From Streptomyces pristinaespiralis (GTDB lineage Bacteria; Actinomycetota; Actinomycetes; Streptomycetales; Streptomycetaceae): a stretch of 64,000 nt of DNA. Under the pieces are notes generated by a model. The model was given only the letters and a program-made list of their open reading frames with translations. It made no database searches and was not told the DNA's origin. Below, one piece after another: positions 1 through 8,048 of this stretch (positions are counted from its first letter, which is position 1; each line of letters starts with the position of its first letter). Where the stretch lies: positions 5,577,501 to 5,641,500 of the forward strand of contig NZ_CP011340.1 of the NCBI RefSeq assembly GCF_001278075.1, given 5' to 3'. Made by a program: the position numbers and the translations under genes.

Positions 1-216
1 CGGGACCATCTCGGCGCCGTCGGAACGCAGATAGCCGGGCAGCGGCAGCAGCCCGGCCAGCATCATCAGCCGTACGGCGCCGGGGTCGTGGCCGGAGACC
101 GGGCACAGGTCGTCCAGCACGGCGAACTGCGCGGTCACGTAGGCGTCGTCGGCGGGCGACATCGGATGGTCGCCGTTGACCTCGCGGAACCGGGCGGCGA
201 TCTCTCGCTCGTACAT
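1..216 (-). CDS. DUF6058-like protein, 3' part outside window (partial)
   Basis: The start and first 72 codons are visible; the gene runs off the left edge. The ATG at 216 follows an AAGGAG ribosome site. The protein begins MYEREIAARFREVNGDHPMS and contains LPLPGYLRSDG near the window edge. This N-terminus resembles, from memory, proteins annotated as DUF6058 natural product biosynthesis proteins in Streptomyces, but only a fragment can be seen, so the family is tentative. No function is inferred. It shares its strand with the downstream-facing genes but is separated from the isomerase at 342-1127 by a strong terminator hairpin. Confidence 0.6.
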   Translation of the reverse strand, partial: MYEREIAARFREVNGDHPMSPADDAYVTAQFAVLDDLCPVSGHDPGAVRLMMLAGLLPLPGYLRSDGAEMVP

Positions 217-258
217 GGGAGTCGCTCCTTCGTGAGTCGGTCCCGTGCACGCTAGAAG

Positions 259-290
259 GGGAACGGTTCGGCGCCCGCCGAACCGTTCCC
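259..290 (-). terminator. Hairpin terminator after the isomerase gene
   Basis: A 13-bp perfect stem (259-271 with 278-290, GGGAACGGTTCGG) closes a 6-nt loop. It lies 50 nt past the stop of the minus-strand isomerase and before the partial gene at 1-216. There is no clear U-tract, as is usual in Streptomyces. Confidence 0.7.
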
Positions 291-292
291 GG

Positions 293-320
293 CCGCTCCG
301 ATCACGCCGCTCCGATCACG
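293..320. repeat. 14-bp tandem duplication
   Basis: The unit CCGCTCCGATCACG occurs twice head to tail (293-306, 307-320), followed by two decayed copies up to about 350. It lies between the isomerase stop and its terminator. Confidence 0.7.
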
Positions 321-341
321 CCGTCGGATAACGCCGCTCCG

Positions 342-1127
342 TCACGCCGTTCGGATCAGTGAGAGCAGATGTTCCCGGCCCGCCGTGAGCAGGCCCGGCA
401 GCTCCGCGGCGGTCGGATACCACCGCTTCTCGTACTCCCAGCACACCCATCCGTCCGGGTCCGTGAGCGCGAGGCACTCCCCGAGCGGCAGCGCGCCCTG
501 CCCCAGCGGCAACGGCGTCAGGTCCTCGCGCGAGGCCACGTCCTTGACCTGGACGTACCCGAGGAAGGGGCTCAGCGCCGCGTGCGTCGCCGCCGGCCGC
601 TCGCCGCCCAGCCACGGGTGCATCACGTCCCACAGTGCCCCGGCGTGCTTGTGGCCGACCAGGCCCAGCACCCGGGTGACGTCGGCGCCCGTACGGTGCG
701 AGTCGTGCGTCTCCAGCAGGATCCGCACACCGAGGTCGGCGGCGGTCTCCACGGCGGCACCGAGCCTGCGGGCGGCGATCGCGTCGGCCCGCTCCGGGTC
801 CTGGTCCCCGCCGCCGGGGAACACCCGGACGAACGGCGCCCCGAGGTCCTTGGCGAGCCGGCTGAGATCCTCCATCTCCTTGATCACCGGCTTGTCGTCA
901 CCCGCCGCGGCGATCCGCGCGTACCCGGCGACGGTGAGGATCTCGACGCCCGCGCGCTCGAACTCCCTGACCGCCTCCGCCCGTTCGGTCGTGCCGATGC
1001 CCGGGTGCACGGGCTCCTCCGGATGGGCGCGAAGCTCCACGCCCTGGTATCCGCTGTCGGCGGCGAGCCGTGCCACCTCCGTCAGCGGCCTGCCCGGCAC
1101 GCCGAGGGTCGAGAAGGCGAACTTCAT
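342..1127 (-). CDS. Sugar phosphate isomerase/epimerase, AP endonuclease 2-type TIM barrel
   Basis: The 261-residue protein has the xylose-isomerase-like TIM barrel pattern. Likely metal ligands are Glu139 in ILLETHDSH, Asp167 in ALWDVMHPW and Glu231 in CWEYEKRW. Members of the family isomerise or epimerise sugars or cyclitols, but the substrate cannot be read from the sequence. The ATG at 1127 overlaps the stop of the MarR-GNAT gene by 4 nt (ATGA), so the two are translationally coupled. A strong hairpin follows. The coupling suggests that the upstream regulator/acetyltransferase responds to or modifies something in the same pathway; that is inference. Confidence 0.88.
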   Translation of the reverse strand: MKFAFSTLGVPGRPLTEVARLAADSGYQGVELRAHPEEPVHPGIGTTERAEAVREFERAGVEILTVAGYARIAAAGDDKPVIKEMEDLSRLAKDLGAPFVRVFPGGGDQDPERADAIAARRLGAAVETAADLGVRILLETHDSHRTGADVTRVLGLVGHKHAGALWDVMHPWLGGERPAATHAALSPFLGYVQVKDVASREDLTPLPLGQGALPLGECLALTDPDGWVCWEYEKRWYPTAAELPGLLTAGREHLLSLIRTA

Positions 1128-2059
1128 CGATCCGTTCCTTCCTCCAGTGAGAGCCGCCAGTCCTGGCCGACCAGGTCCGCTCCGTACGAGCGGTGCGGCT
1201 TCTCGGCGACGAGCGTGAACCCGGCACGCCGGTAGATCCGGCGGGCCGCGGTCAGTACGTCGTTGGTCCACAACACCATGTCCCGGTACCCGGCATCGCG
1301 CGCGAAATCCACGGCGGTGCGCACCAGCCGGTCGCCGAGGCCGTGCCCGCGCGCCTCGGGCTCGACCAGCAGCAGCCGCAGCCGGGCGGTGTCGGGCTCG
1401 TCGTCGCGTACGCACATCACCGAGCCGACCGGTCGCCCGTCCAGCTCGGCGATCCACACACGCTCGAGGCGGGGGTCGTGCTCCGGCGCGAAGTCGGCGA
1501 CGATCCGGGCCACCAGGCCCTCGAAGCCCGCGTCCCACCCGTACTCGGCGGCGTAGAGTGCGCCGTGCCGCTGGACGATCCACCCCAGGTCGCCGGGGGC
1601 GGGATCCCGCAGGACGGGCTCGGCGGCGGAGCCGGGCCTGACCTGCGACAGCAGCTCCCGTACGGTGCCCAGCGCCTCCGCGAGCCTGTCCCTGTCCCGC
1701 TCCGGCATGTCGACGACCAGCGCGCCGACGGCTTGCCGGGACCGTTCGTCGAGCAGCGCGGCGGCCTTCCTGCCGCGGTCGGTGAGCGTGATCCGCTGGC
1801 GGCGTGGATCACGCTCGGAGGGGGCGCGGGCGACGAGCCCGTCGCGCTCGAACTTCGCGAGCAGCCGGCTCAGGTACCCGGCGTCGATCGACAGCTCGCC
1901 CCGCAGGTCGGCGGCGTCGGTCCGGGCGCTGTGGGCGAGCTCGTACAGGACACGGGACTCGGTGAGCGTGTACGGCGTGTACAGATGCTTCCCGTAGTCG
2001 AGCGCGCCGATGAGGTTGGTGTAGAAGCGGTTGAACGCGCGGATCTCTTGTATCGGCAT
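1124..2059 (-). CDS. MarR-family HTH fused to GNAT N-acetyltransferase
   Basis: This 311-residue protein has two domains. Residues about 1-140 form a MarR-type winged helix (LRGELSIDAGYLSRLLAKFE recognition region, wing around ERDPRRQRITLTDRG). Residues about 145-305 form a GNAT fold with the acetyl-CoA loop EARGHGLGDRL and the C-terminal pattern TAARRIYRRAGF. This architecture is known as bifunctional HTH regulator/GNAT acetyltransferase. The start at 2059 is chosen because it gives the full HTH. It is the first gene of a two-gene operon with the isomerase. It probably regulates its own transcription and acetylates a small molecule or protein amine; the substrate is unknown. Confidence 0.9.
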   Translation of the reverse strand: MPIQEIRAFNRFYTNLIGALDYGKHLYTPYTLTESRVLYELAHSARTDAADLRGELSIDAGYLSRLLAKFERDGLVARAPSERDPRRQRITLTDRGRKAAALLDERSRQAVGALVVDMPERDRDRLAEALGTVRELLSQVRPGSAAEPVLRDPAPGDLGWIVQRHGALYAAEYGWDAGFEGLVARIVADFAPEHDPRLERVWIAELDGRPVGSVMCVRDDEPDTARLRLLLVEPEARGHGLGDRLVRTAVDFARDAGYRDMVLWTNDVLTAARRIYRRAGFTLVAEKPHRSYGADLVGQDWRLSLEEGTDR

Positions 2060-2092
2060 GATCGCTCCGGGTCAGCTTTGACTCAGTCAACG

Positions 2093-3421
2093 CTAAGCCC
2101 GCCCGGCGTGCCCGGGCAAGGTCCCTGCCTGCTCCTCCGTGTCGCGGATCTGCATCTCGGGGCGCCCGGTGACGATCAGCCATGCCGGAAGGATCGCCAT
2201 ACACAGCAGCGGCAGCAGGCGCGGGTCGGCGACCAGGGCGGCGGCCATGAAGAGGCTCAGCCAGCCCTGGCGGGTGACGGCCACCAGCACACCGAGGACG
2301 GCGGCCCCCGTCGCCAGAGCCATCGGCACCGCGTCGACGAGGGCGTGGGCGAGCATCCCGAGGGCCACGCCCACGAACACGGCGGGAAAGATCCGGCCGC
2401 CCTGGAAGCCGCACGAGGCGGCGACGACGAGCGCGGCCAGCTTCACCAGCGCGAGCAGCGCGAGACCGGCCGCCGTGTGGTCCTCCGGGTGGGCGGTCAG
2501 CTCCCGCATCTGCTCCAGGCCCTTGAACAGGGTCAGCTGCCCGCCGAGCGCGCCCAGCGCGCCCAGCACCAGACCGCCGGCGGTCAGCATCAGCACGGGG
2601 TGCCCCAGCCGGTGGAACAGGCGGTGGACGTGCGGGAAGGCGTACACGGCGGCCATCGCGACGACGGCCGCGGCGGTGGCCACGGCCATGGCGGACACCG
2701 CGTCGATCGTCCTCGGGCCGCGGTACGGGTCGACCTGGACGCTCAGCATCGGCTCCGCGAGCAGCACCGTCGTCAGCGCTCCCGCTCCGGCGGCCACGAG
2801 CGGCGCGAAGAGCCGGTCCCACAGGGGCCGCGGATCGGGCCCGGCCTGGATCTCGGAGAGGATGAGGGCGGCAGCGACCGGCGTGCCGAACAGCGCGCCG
2901 ACGGTACCCGCTGCCGCGAGCGAGACCCAGACGGCGGTGGGGGTACGGGGCGCCGCCCTCATGCCCAGCGCGCAGGCGAGCGCGATGTTGATCGACGTGA
3001 TCGGGTTCTCCGGTCCGAGGCTCACCCCGCCGGCCAGGGTGACGACGACGGCGAGCAGCAGGCCGGGCAGGATCCGCACCGGCAGTGGCGGGTCGACCAG
3101 ACCGCGCGTCGCCGGGTCGGGACCGGTGCGGCCGGGGAACCTCCAGACGAGCAGGCCCGTGGCGAGACCGGCCGCGGTGAGCACGGCGAGGGTCCAGCCG
3201 GCCGACCTGCCCGAGACGCCCCACCACCCGGGGAGGGTGTCCCACAACCAGTGCTGGAGCTGTTCCGCGGCGTCGCTCACGCCGATCAGCACGAGGCTGG
3301 ACACGACCCCGATGAGCAGCGCCGGCAGGACCAGGGGCAGGAGGACGCGGGCAGCCGACGTCCGGACACCGGTCTCGGAAGGGCCGGCCGCGGAAGGCCC
3401 CGGGGATGCTTCGCGCGTCAT
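2093..3421 (-). CDS. ClC-type chloride channel/antiporter family membrane protein (YfeO-like)
   Basis: The 442-residue protein has ten or more hydrophobic segments and the ClC family layout. The segment GGVSLGPENPITS corresponds to the G-x-E-x-P anion-pathway motif with the gating glutamate kept, and GFQGGRIFPAVFVG corresponds to the second G-x-F-x-P selectivity region. The variant GPENP rather than GREGP is what I recall from the E. coli YfeO branch. The ATG at 3421 has an AAGGA ribosome site. It is expected to move chloride or fluoride across the membrane, as channel or H+ antiporter; the ion is not determinable. Its stop lies 33 nt from the start of the MarR-GNAT gene on the same strand, so read-through is possible. 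Confidence 0.85.
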   Translation of the reverse strand: MTREASPGPSAAGPSETGVRTSAARVLLPLVLPALLIGVVSSLVLIGVSDAAEQLQHWLWDTLPGWWGVSGRSAGWTLAVLTAAGLATGLLVWRFPGRTGPDPATRGLVDPPLPVRILPGLLLAVVVTLAGGVSLGPENPITSINIALACALGMRAAPRTPTAVWVSLAAAGTVGALFGTPVAAALILSEIQAGPDPRPLWDRLFAPLVAAGAGALTTVLLAEPMLSVQVDPYRGPRTIDAVSAMAVATAAAVVAMAAVYAFPHVHRLFHRLGHPVLMLTAGGLVLGALGALGGQLTLFKGLEQMRELTAHPEDHTAAGLALLALVKLAALVVAASCGFQGGRIFPAVFVGVALGMLAHALVDAVPMALATGAAVLGVLVAVTRQGWLSLFMAAALVADPRLLPLLCMAILPAWLIVTGRPEMQIRDTEEQAGTLPGHAGRA

Positions 3422-3476
3422 GGTTCCTTCCCCGTGACCCGGGACGGGAGGCCCCGCCCGGGCCGCGTACGACGGA

Positions 3477-3509
3477 GGGGGCCGGTGCGCACACGGCGTG
3501 CCGGCCCCC
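3477..3509 (-). terminator. Hairpin terminator between DUF7144-like gene and ClC gene
   Basis: A 14-bp stem with two G-U pairs (3477-3490 with 3496-3509) and a 5-nt loop. It is placed after the stop of the membrane protein at 3642 and before the ClC start at 3421. Confidence 0.65.
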
Positions 3510-3641
3510 GGAGCCTCGCCGTGGATGCGGCGACCGGTTCATGGGCGGGTCGGCAGCAGGGCCCGCACGAGGGCCGACACCGCCCGGGTGTTCGCGACCG
3601 GGCGCGCCGTGCGCCGACCAGTGACAGTCGTCGGTGGCGGC

Positions 3642-4088
3642 TCAGTGCGCGGACGTGCCGTCCTGAGACCTGCGGCCCTGATCGGTGCACAGCGCCCAGA
3701 TGACGAACAGGCCGATCGCGATGGACACCACGGCCCAGACCGGCTGGTACGGCAGCCACATGAACTGGAGGACGACGACCAGCGCGGCCACCCCGACACC
3801 GAGGCCCCGCGCCCAGGCCGCACCCCGCAGGATGCCCCAGCCGGTGACGGCCACCACGATGCCCAGGATCAGGTGGATCCAGCCCCAAGTGGTGAGGTTG
3901 AACTTGAAGACGTAGTCGCCGACGCGGGTGTAGACGTCGTCCTCCGCGATCGCGGCGATTCCGGAGAGGATGTTGAGGATGCCTTCCATCAGCAACAGGA
4001 CACCGGCGAAGATCGTTCCGCCGGTGGCCCACGCGGAGGAGGCGCGTCCCGCGTGCGCGGTCCCGGTGCTTCGGGTGCTGCTGGTCAT
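3642..4088 (-). CDS. Four-helix membrane protein, DUF7144-like
   Basis: The 148-residue protein has four hydrophobic segments (about residues 25-50, 65-85, 90-112, 115-135) and a short polar N-terminus. Its pattern WATGGTIFAGVLLLMEG near the start and GWIHLILGIVV in the middle fits a family of small actinobacterial membrane proteins that I recall as DUF7144. The ATG at 4088 is chosen because a GGAG ribosome site lies 8 nt upstream and because the first membrane segment then sits at a normal distance. Function is unknown. It stands alone, with a hairpin after it. Confidence 0.78.
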   Translation of the reverse strand: MTSSTRSTGTAHAGRASSAWATGGTIFAGVLLLMEGILNILSGIAAIAEDDVYTRVGDYVFKFNLTTWGWIHLILGIVVAVTGWGILRGAAWARGLGVGVAALVVVLQFMWLPYQPVWAVVSIAIGLFVIWALCTDQGRRSQDGTSAH

Positions 4089-4523
4089 GCCCGTTCTCCA
4101 TCCCTCGGAAGCAGGAACCTCAGCCTGTGGCCGTGCCTGAGGAGCGGCGAGCGGGTGTGGGCCGTTCGGGTGAAGCGGTAGCGGGCGCTCGGCGCCTGCC
4201 AGGAGGGACGCGACGGCCCGCACCGGCGCGGCAGCCCGTCCGGGCTCCCTGTCGCCCCGCGGGTCTCCTCGTCGCCCCGCGCGCCCGTGTCGCGTGGCTG
4301 CGTTGCGGACGCGGTCTCGTCGTGCATGCCCCTCCGCCCGGGGCGACCGAGCAGGGCCCCGCACGGGCCGGCCGGGGCGCTGTTGTCCCGCCCGCGCCGG
4401 GCACGACCAAGACGCTGCCGTCCCGCCCGGACCGGGCACGGCGGGCCGGTCACCGGCACGCCTCGTCCCGCCCGTAGCGCCTACGAAGGCGCCCGCGAGG
4501 CCGTCCCGCGCCCCGCGACCGCG
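4089..4523. other. Gene-free interval, very GC-rich, with imperfect tandem repeat
   Basis: No convincing gene is seen in these 435 nt. An open frame on the minus strand ends 4 nt inside the DUF7144-like start, but its translation is Arg/Pro-rich junk. Two imperfect copies of a 28-nt unit (CGCTGTTGTCCCGCCCG... at 4378-4405 and 4413-4440) are present. Confidence 0.6.
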
Positions 4524-5594
4524 TCACGCCCGCGGTGGCGCCGTCGAGTCGCGGGCCATCAGTTCCGCCGCGATCGAGGCGATGCCCCCCGGCGGCGGCG
4601 CCTCGTTGCCCATCGCCAGCCGGCCGGCGCGGGCCCCCGCCTCGAAGAGCGGGAGCCGGACGGTCGTGAGCGCGGGCACCGCGTCCACGGAGAACGGCAG
4701 GTCGTCGAAGCCCGCGACCGAGATGTCGTGCGGAATCCGCAGGCCCTGGTCCCGCAGCGCCGCGCACGCGCCCAGTGCGACGGTGTCGTTCGCGGCGACG
4801 ACGGCCGTCAGGTCCGGGTCCCTGCGCAGCAGTTCGAGGGTGGCGTCGTAGCCGGACCGGCGGTCGTAGGGGCCGTGCACCGTGAGCCGTTCCTGCTCCG
4901 CCGCGTCCCCGCCGAGCCCGGCCGCGGCCATCGCCGCGCGGTGGCCTTCCAGCCGGTGGCGGGTCGTGGTGCGTTCCACGGGTCCGGCGACGTAGCCGAT
5001 GCGGCGGTGACCGAGCGTGAGGAGGTGCTCGGTGAGCCGCCGTCCGCCGCCGCGGTTGTCGAAGGCGAGCGAGGCGACGACGGCGTCGCTGCCGGGCAGC
5101 GGCGGGCGGCCGCACAGCACGACCGTGGTCCCGGCGTCCGCGAGCCTGTTGAGCTTCGCCGTCATGGCGGCGATGTGGTCGGGGTCCTCCAGGGCGCCGC
5201 CGGTGAGGATCACGGCGGCGGCGCGCTGGCGCTGGAGCAGGGTGAGATACGTCAGTTCGCGCTCGGGCGAACCGCCGGTGTTGCAGACCACGGCGAGCTT
5301 CTCGCCGCCCGCCCGGCCCGTTCCCTCCTGCCCGCCGATCTCCGTCTGCGCCGCTCCGGCCATGATCCCGAAGAAGGGGTCGGCGATGTCGTTGACGAGG
5401 ATGCCGACGAGGTCGGACGTGGCGGCGGCGAGTGAGCTCGCCGGGCCGTTGAGGACGTAGTCGAGCTCGTCCACCGCTCGCAGCACGCGCTCCCGCGTCG
5501 ACGCGGCGACCGGATAGTTGCCGTTCAGTACGCGGGAGACGGTCGCCGGGGACACCCGGGCGCGGGCCGCCACATCCGCCAGGGTGACTGTCAT
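4524..5594 (-). CDS. LacI-family transcriptional repressor
   Basis: The 356-residue protein has a LacI N-terminal HTH (TLADVAARARVSPATVSRVL, residues 4-23) and a periplasmic-binding-protein-like sensor domain with GILVNDIADPFF, AVVAANDTVALG and ISVAGFDDLPF. It is divergent from the Gfo/Idh/MocA operon at 5734 and a palindromic operator lies between them, so it most likely represses that operon and itself until a sugar-like ligand binds. The start at 5594 gives the canonical HTH position. The Gly-rich insertion QEGTGRAGGEK around residue 90 is unusual for the family. Confidence 0.93.
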   Translation of the reverse strand: MTVTLADVAARARVSPATVSRVLNGNYPVAASTRERVLRAVDELDYVLNGPASSLAAATSDLVGILVNDIADPFFGIMAGAAQTEIGGQEGTGRAGGEKLAVVCNTGGSPERELTYLTLLQRQRAAAVILTGGALEDPDHIAAMTAKLNRLADAGTTVVLCGRPPLPGSDAVVASLAFDNRGGGRRLTEHLLTLGHRRIGYVAGPVERTTTRHRLEGHRAAMAAAGLGGDAAEQERLTVHGPYDRRSGYDATLELLRRDPDLTAVVAANDTVALGACAALRDQGLRIPHDISVAGFDDLPFSVDAVPALTTVRLPLFEAGARAGRLAMGNEAPPPGGIASIAAELMARDSTAPPRA

Positions 5595-5655
5595 CGCTTT
5601 CCTCCGCGGGAGATGGGGCGGCCCCCTTGTCCAGGCCGCTGTCGGCAGGCTAGCT

Positions 5656-5692
5656 TCATATCGCGTAGAAAGCGCTTGCTACGCTCATATCG
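5656..5692. promoter_or_regulatory. LacI-type operator in divergent promoter region
   Basis: The 20-bp sequence CGTAGAAAGCGCTTGCTACG (5664-5683) is symmetric at 18 of 20 positions, with the AAGCGCTT core typical of LacI operators. It is flanked by direct repeats of TCATATCG (5656-5663 and 5685-5692). Its position between the LacI gene and the operon it faces supports autoregulation. Confidence 0.8.
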
Positions 5693-5733
5693 AGGGAACT
5701 CGGAAGAACCGAGATGAAAGATGGAGGCACTTC

Positions 5734-6885
5734 GTGACACGCAGGACAGTGCGGATCGCCATGAACGGCGTCACAGGGCGGATGGGCTACCGCCAGCACC
5801 TGGTGCGCTCCATCCTGGCGATCCGTGAGCAGGGCGGTCTCGACCTCGGCGGCGGCGACGTGCTCTGGCCGGAGCCGGTACTCGTCGGCCGTCGCGAGCA
5901 CGCACTGCGCGAGATCGCGGAGCGGCACGGAATCACCGAGGTCTCGACCGACCTCGACGCCGTCCTCGCCGACGAGAGCATCGACATCTACTTCGACGCC
6001 CAGGTCACCTCCGCCCGCGTCGGCGCGCTGAAGAAGGCGATCGCGGCCGGAAAGCACCTCTACACCGAGAAGCCGACCGCCACCGACCTGGCAGGCGCGC
6101 TGGAGCTCGCCCGCGTCGCACAGGACAAGGGCATCAAGCACGGCGTCGTACAGGACAAGATCTTCCTGCCGGGACTGCTGAAGCTGAAGCGCCTGATCGA
6201 CGGCGGCTTCTTCGGGCAGATCCTGTCCGTGCGCGGCGAGTTCGGCTACTGGGTCTTCGAGGGCGACTGGCAGGAGGCGCAGCGCCCCAGCTGGAACTAC
6301 CGCAGCGAGGACGGCGGCGGCATCACCGTCGACATGTTCCCGCACTGGGAGTACGTGCTGCACGAGCTGTTCGGCCGCGTCACCTCCGTCAGCGCGCAGG
6401 TCGCCACCCACGTCCCGCAGCGCTGGGACGAGCAGGGCAAGCCCTACGCGGCGACCGCCGACGACGCGGCGTACGGCACCTTCCAGCTCGAGGGCGGCGC
6501 GATCGCCCAGATCAACTCGTCCTGGACGGTACGGGTCAACCGCGACGAACTCGTCGAGTTCCAGGTCGACGGCACGCACGGCTCGGCGGTCGCGGGTCTG
6601 CGCAACTGCCGGGCACAGCACCGCTCCGCCACGCCCAAGCCGGTGTGGAACCCCGACCTGCCGGTCACCGAGTCGTTCCGCGACCAGTGGCAGGAGGTCC
6701 CGGACAACACCGACTTCGACAACGGCTTCAAGGCCCAGTGGGAGCTGTTCCTGCGCCACGTGGTCCTCGACGAGCCGTACCACTGGGACCTGATGGCCGG
6801 CGCGCGCGGCGTGCAGCTCGCCGAGCTCGGACTGCGGTCGTCGGCGGAGGGCCGGCGGCTCGAGGTGCCGGAGCTGTCGCTGTGA
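5734..6885 (+). CDS. Gfo/Idh/MocA family oxidoreductase
   Basis: The 383-residue protein is an NAD(P)-dependent dehydrogenase of the Gfo/Idh/MocA family. The N-terminal Rossmann part starts RIAMNGVTGRMGYR and the hallmark EKP motif is at residues 112-114 (LYTEKPTATD). The larger C-terminal half carries substrate residues (PHWEYVLHELFG). GTG at 5734 is chosen because GGAGG lies 6 nt upstream; an in-frame ATG 27 nt later would remove the first strand. It is the first gene of a three-gene operon whose members overlap by 4 nt. It likely oxidises a sugar, sugar acid or cyclitol as the first step of a catabolic route. Confidence 0.92.
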   Translation: MTRRTVRIAMNGVTGRMGYRQHLVRSILAIREQGGLDLGGGDVLWPEPVLVGRREHALREIAERHGITEVSTDLDAVLADESIDIYFDAQVTSARVGALKKAIAAGKHLYTEKPTATDLAGALELARVAQDKGIKHGVVQDKIFLPGLLKLKRLIDGGFFGQILSVRGEFGYWVFEGDWQEAQRPSWNYRSEDGGGITVDMFPHWEYVLHELFGRVTSVSAQVATHVPQRWDEQGKPYAATADDAAYGTFQLEGGAIAQINSSWTVRVNRDELVEFQVDGTHGSAVAGLRNCRAQHRSATPKPVWNPDLPVTESFRDQWQEVPDNTDFDNGFKAQWELFLRHVVLDEPYHWDLMAGARGVQLAELGLRSSAEGRRLEVPELSL

Positions 6886-8048
6886 CGATCCGACTCCCGC
6901 GGGCCGACGGCTCCTCGACCGCGTACGAGCCGCGCACCGAGCCGCTGAGCTTCACGGCCTCGGCTCCGCTCACCTCCCGTACGGTCTTCTCCGCCGCCCA
7001 TGTCGTCGCCGACCCGTACGCCGACATCAGCCCCGACTCTCCCGCCGCCGTCGACTGGGACGCCACGCTCGCCTTCCGCCGCCACCTGTGGTCGCACGGG
7101 CTGGGCGTGGCGGAGGCCATGGACACCGCGCAGCGGGGGATGGGTCTCGACTGGGCGGGCGCGTCGGAGCTGATCCGGCGCTCGGCGGCCGAGGCGAAAG
7201 CGGTCGGCGGCAGGATCGCCTGCGGTGTCGGCACCGACCAGCTGACCGGGCCGGCGTCGCTCGCGTCGGTACGCTCCGCCTACGAGGAGCAGCTCGCCCT
7301 CGTCGAGTCCACCGGCGCGCAGGCGATCCTGATGGCCTCCCGGGCGCTGGCCGCGGCGGCGACGTCCGCCGAGGACTACCTGGACGTCTACGGCCATCTG
7401 CTGCGCCAGGCGTCGGAGCCGGTGATCCTCCACTGGCTCGGCCCGATGTTCGACCCGGCGCTGGAGGGCTACTGGGGCTCGCCCGACCTGGACGTGGCCA
7501 CGGAGACGTTCCTCGAGGCCATCGCGGCCCACCCCGACAAGGTCGACGGCATCAAGGTCTCGCTGCTGGACGCGCGGCGGGAGGTGGAGCTGCGCCGGCG
7601 CCTGCCGCGGGGCGTGCGCTGCTACACCGGCGACGACTTCAACTACCCCGAGCTGATCGCGGGCGAGGAGCCGACGGCGGGAGGACGATTCAGCCACGCC
7701 CTGCTCGGCATCTTCGACCCGCTGGGCCCGCTGGCGGCGGAGGCCGTACGCGTCCTGGACACGGGTGACACGGCGGGCTTCCGCAAGCTGCTCGACCCCA
7801 CGGTCGAGCTGTCCCGCCACCTGTTCCAGCCACCGACGCGCTTCTACAAGACCGGCGTGGTGCTGCTGGCCTGGCTGGCCGGCCACCAGTCGCACTTCTC
7901 GATGGTGGGCGGCCTCCAGTCGGCGCGCTCGCTGCCGCATCTGGCCCGCGCGTACGAACTGGCCGACGGGCTGGGCCTGTTCCCCGACCCGGTCCTCGCG
8001 GAGGCCCGGATGAGGTCCCTGCTCGACGTCTACGGAGTTCCGCGGTGA
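6882..8048 (+). CDS. DUF993 family protein (dihydrodipicolinate synthase-like barrel)
   Basis: The 388-residue protein matches the family named DUF993, which is annotated as dihydrodipicolinate synthase-like. Visible landmarks are WSHGLGVAEAMDTAQRGMG, VILHWLGPMFDP, GIKVSLLD (a candidate Schiff-base lysine) and GVRCYTGDDFNYPELI. GTG at 6882 overlaps the stop of the dehydrogenase (GTGA). By analogy with class I aldolases it may cleave or dehydrate the product of the preceding enzyme, but no activity has been established to my knowledge. Its strict linkage to a Gfo/Idh/MocA enzyme and an isomerase is a recurring actinobacterial arrangement. Confidence 0.87.
   Translation: MTIRLPRADGSSTAYEPRTEPLSFTASAPLTSRTVFSAAHVVADPYADISPDSPAAVDWDATLAFRRHLWSHGLGVAEAMDTAQRGMGLDWAGASELIRRSAAEAKAVGGRIACGVGTDQLTGPASLASVRSAYEEQLALVESTGAQAILMASRALAAAATSAEDYLDVYGHLLRQASEPVILHWLGPMFDPALEGYWGSPDLDVATETFLEAIAAHPDKVDGIKVSLLDARREVELRRRLPRGVRCYTGDDFNYPELIAGEEPTAGGRFSHALLGIFDPLGPLAAEAVRVLDTGDTAGFRKLLDPTVELSRHLFQPPTRFYKTGVVLLAWLAGHQSHFSMVGGLQSARSLPHLARAYELADGLGLFPDPVLAEARMRSLLDVYGVPR

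Noticed and set aside
1193..3703. Long open frame on the plus strand (over 800 codons) opposite the MarR-GNAT and ClC genes
   Set aside because: It is antisense to two well-supported genes and has no domain pattern; long antisense frames are expected at this GC content.
4085..4459. Minus-strand frame whose stop overlaps the DUF7144-like start by 4 nt
   Set aside because: The translation is low-complexity Arg/Pro/Gly and lacks a ribosome site; the overlap is likely chance.
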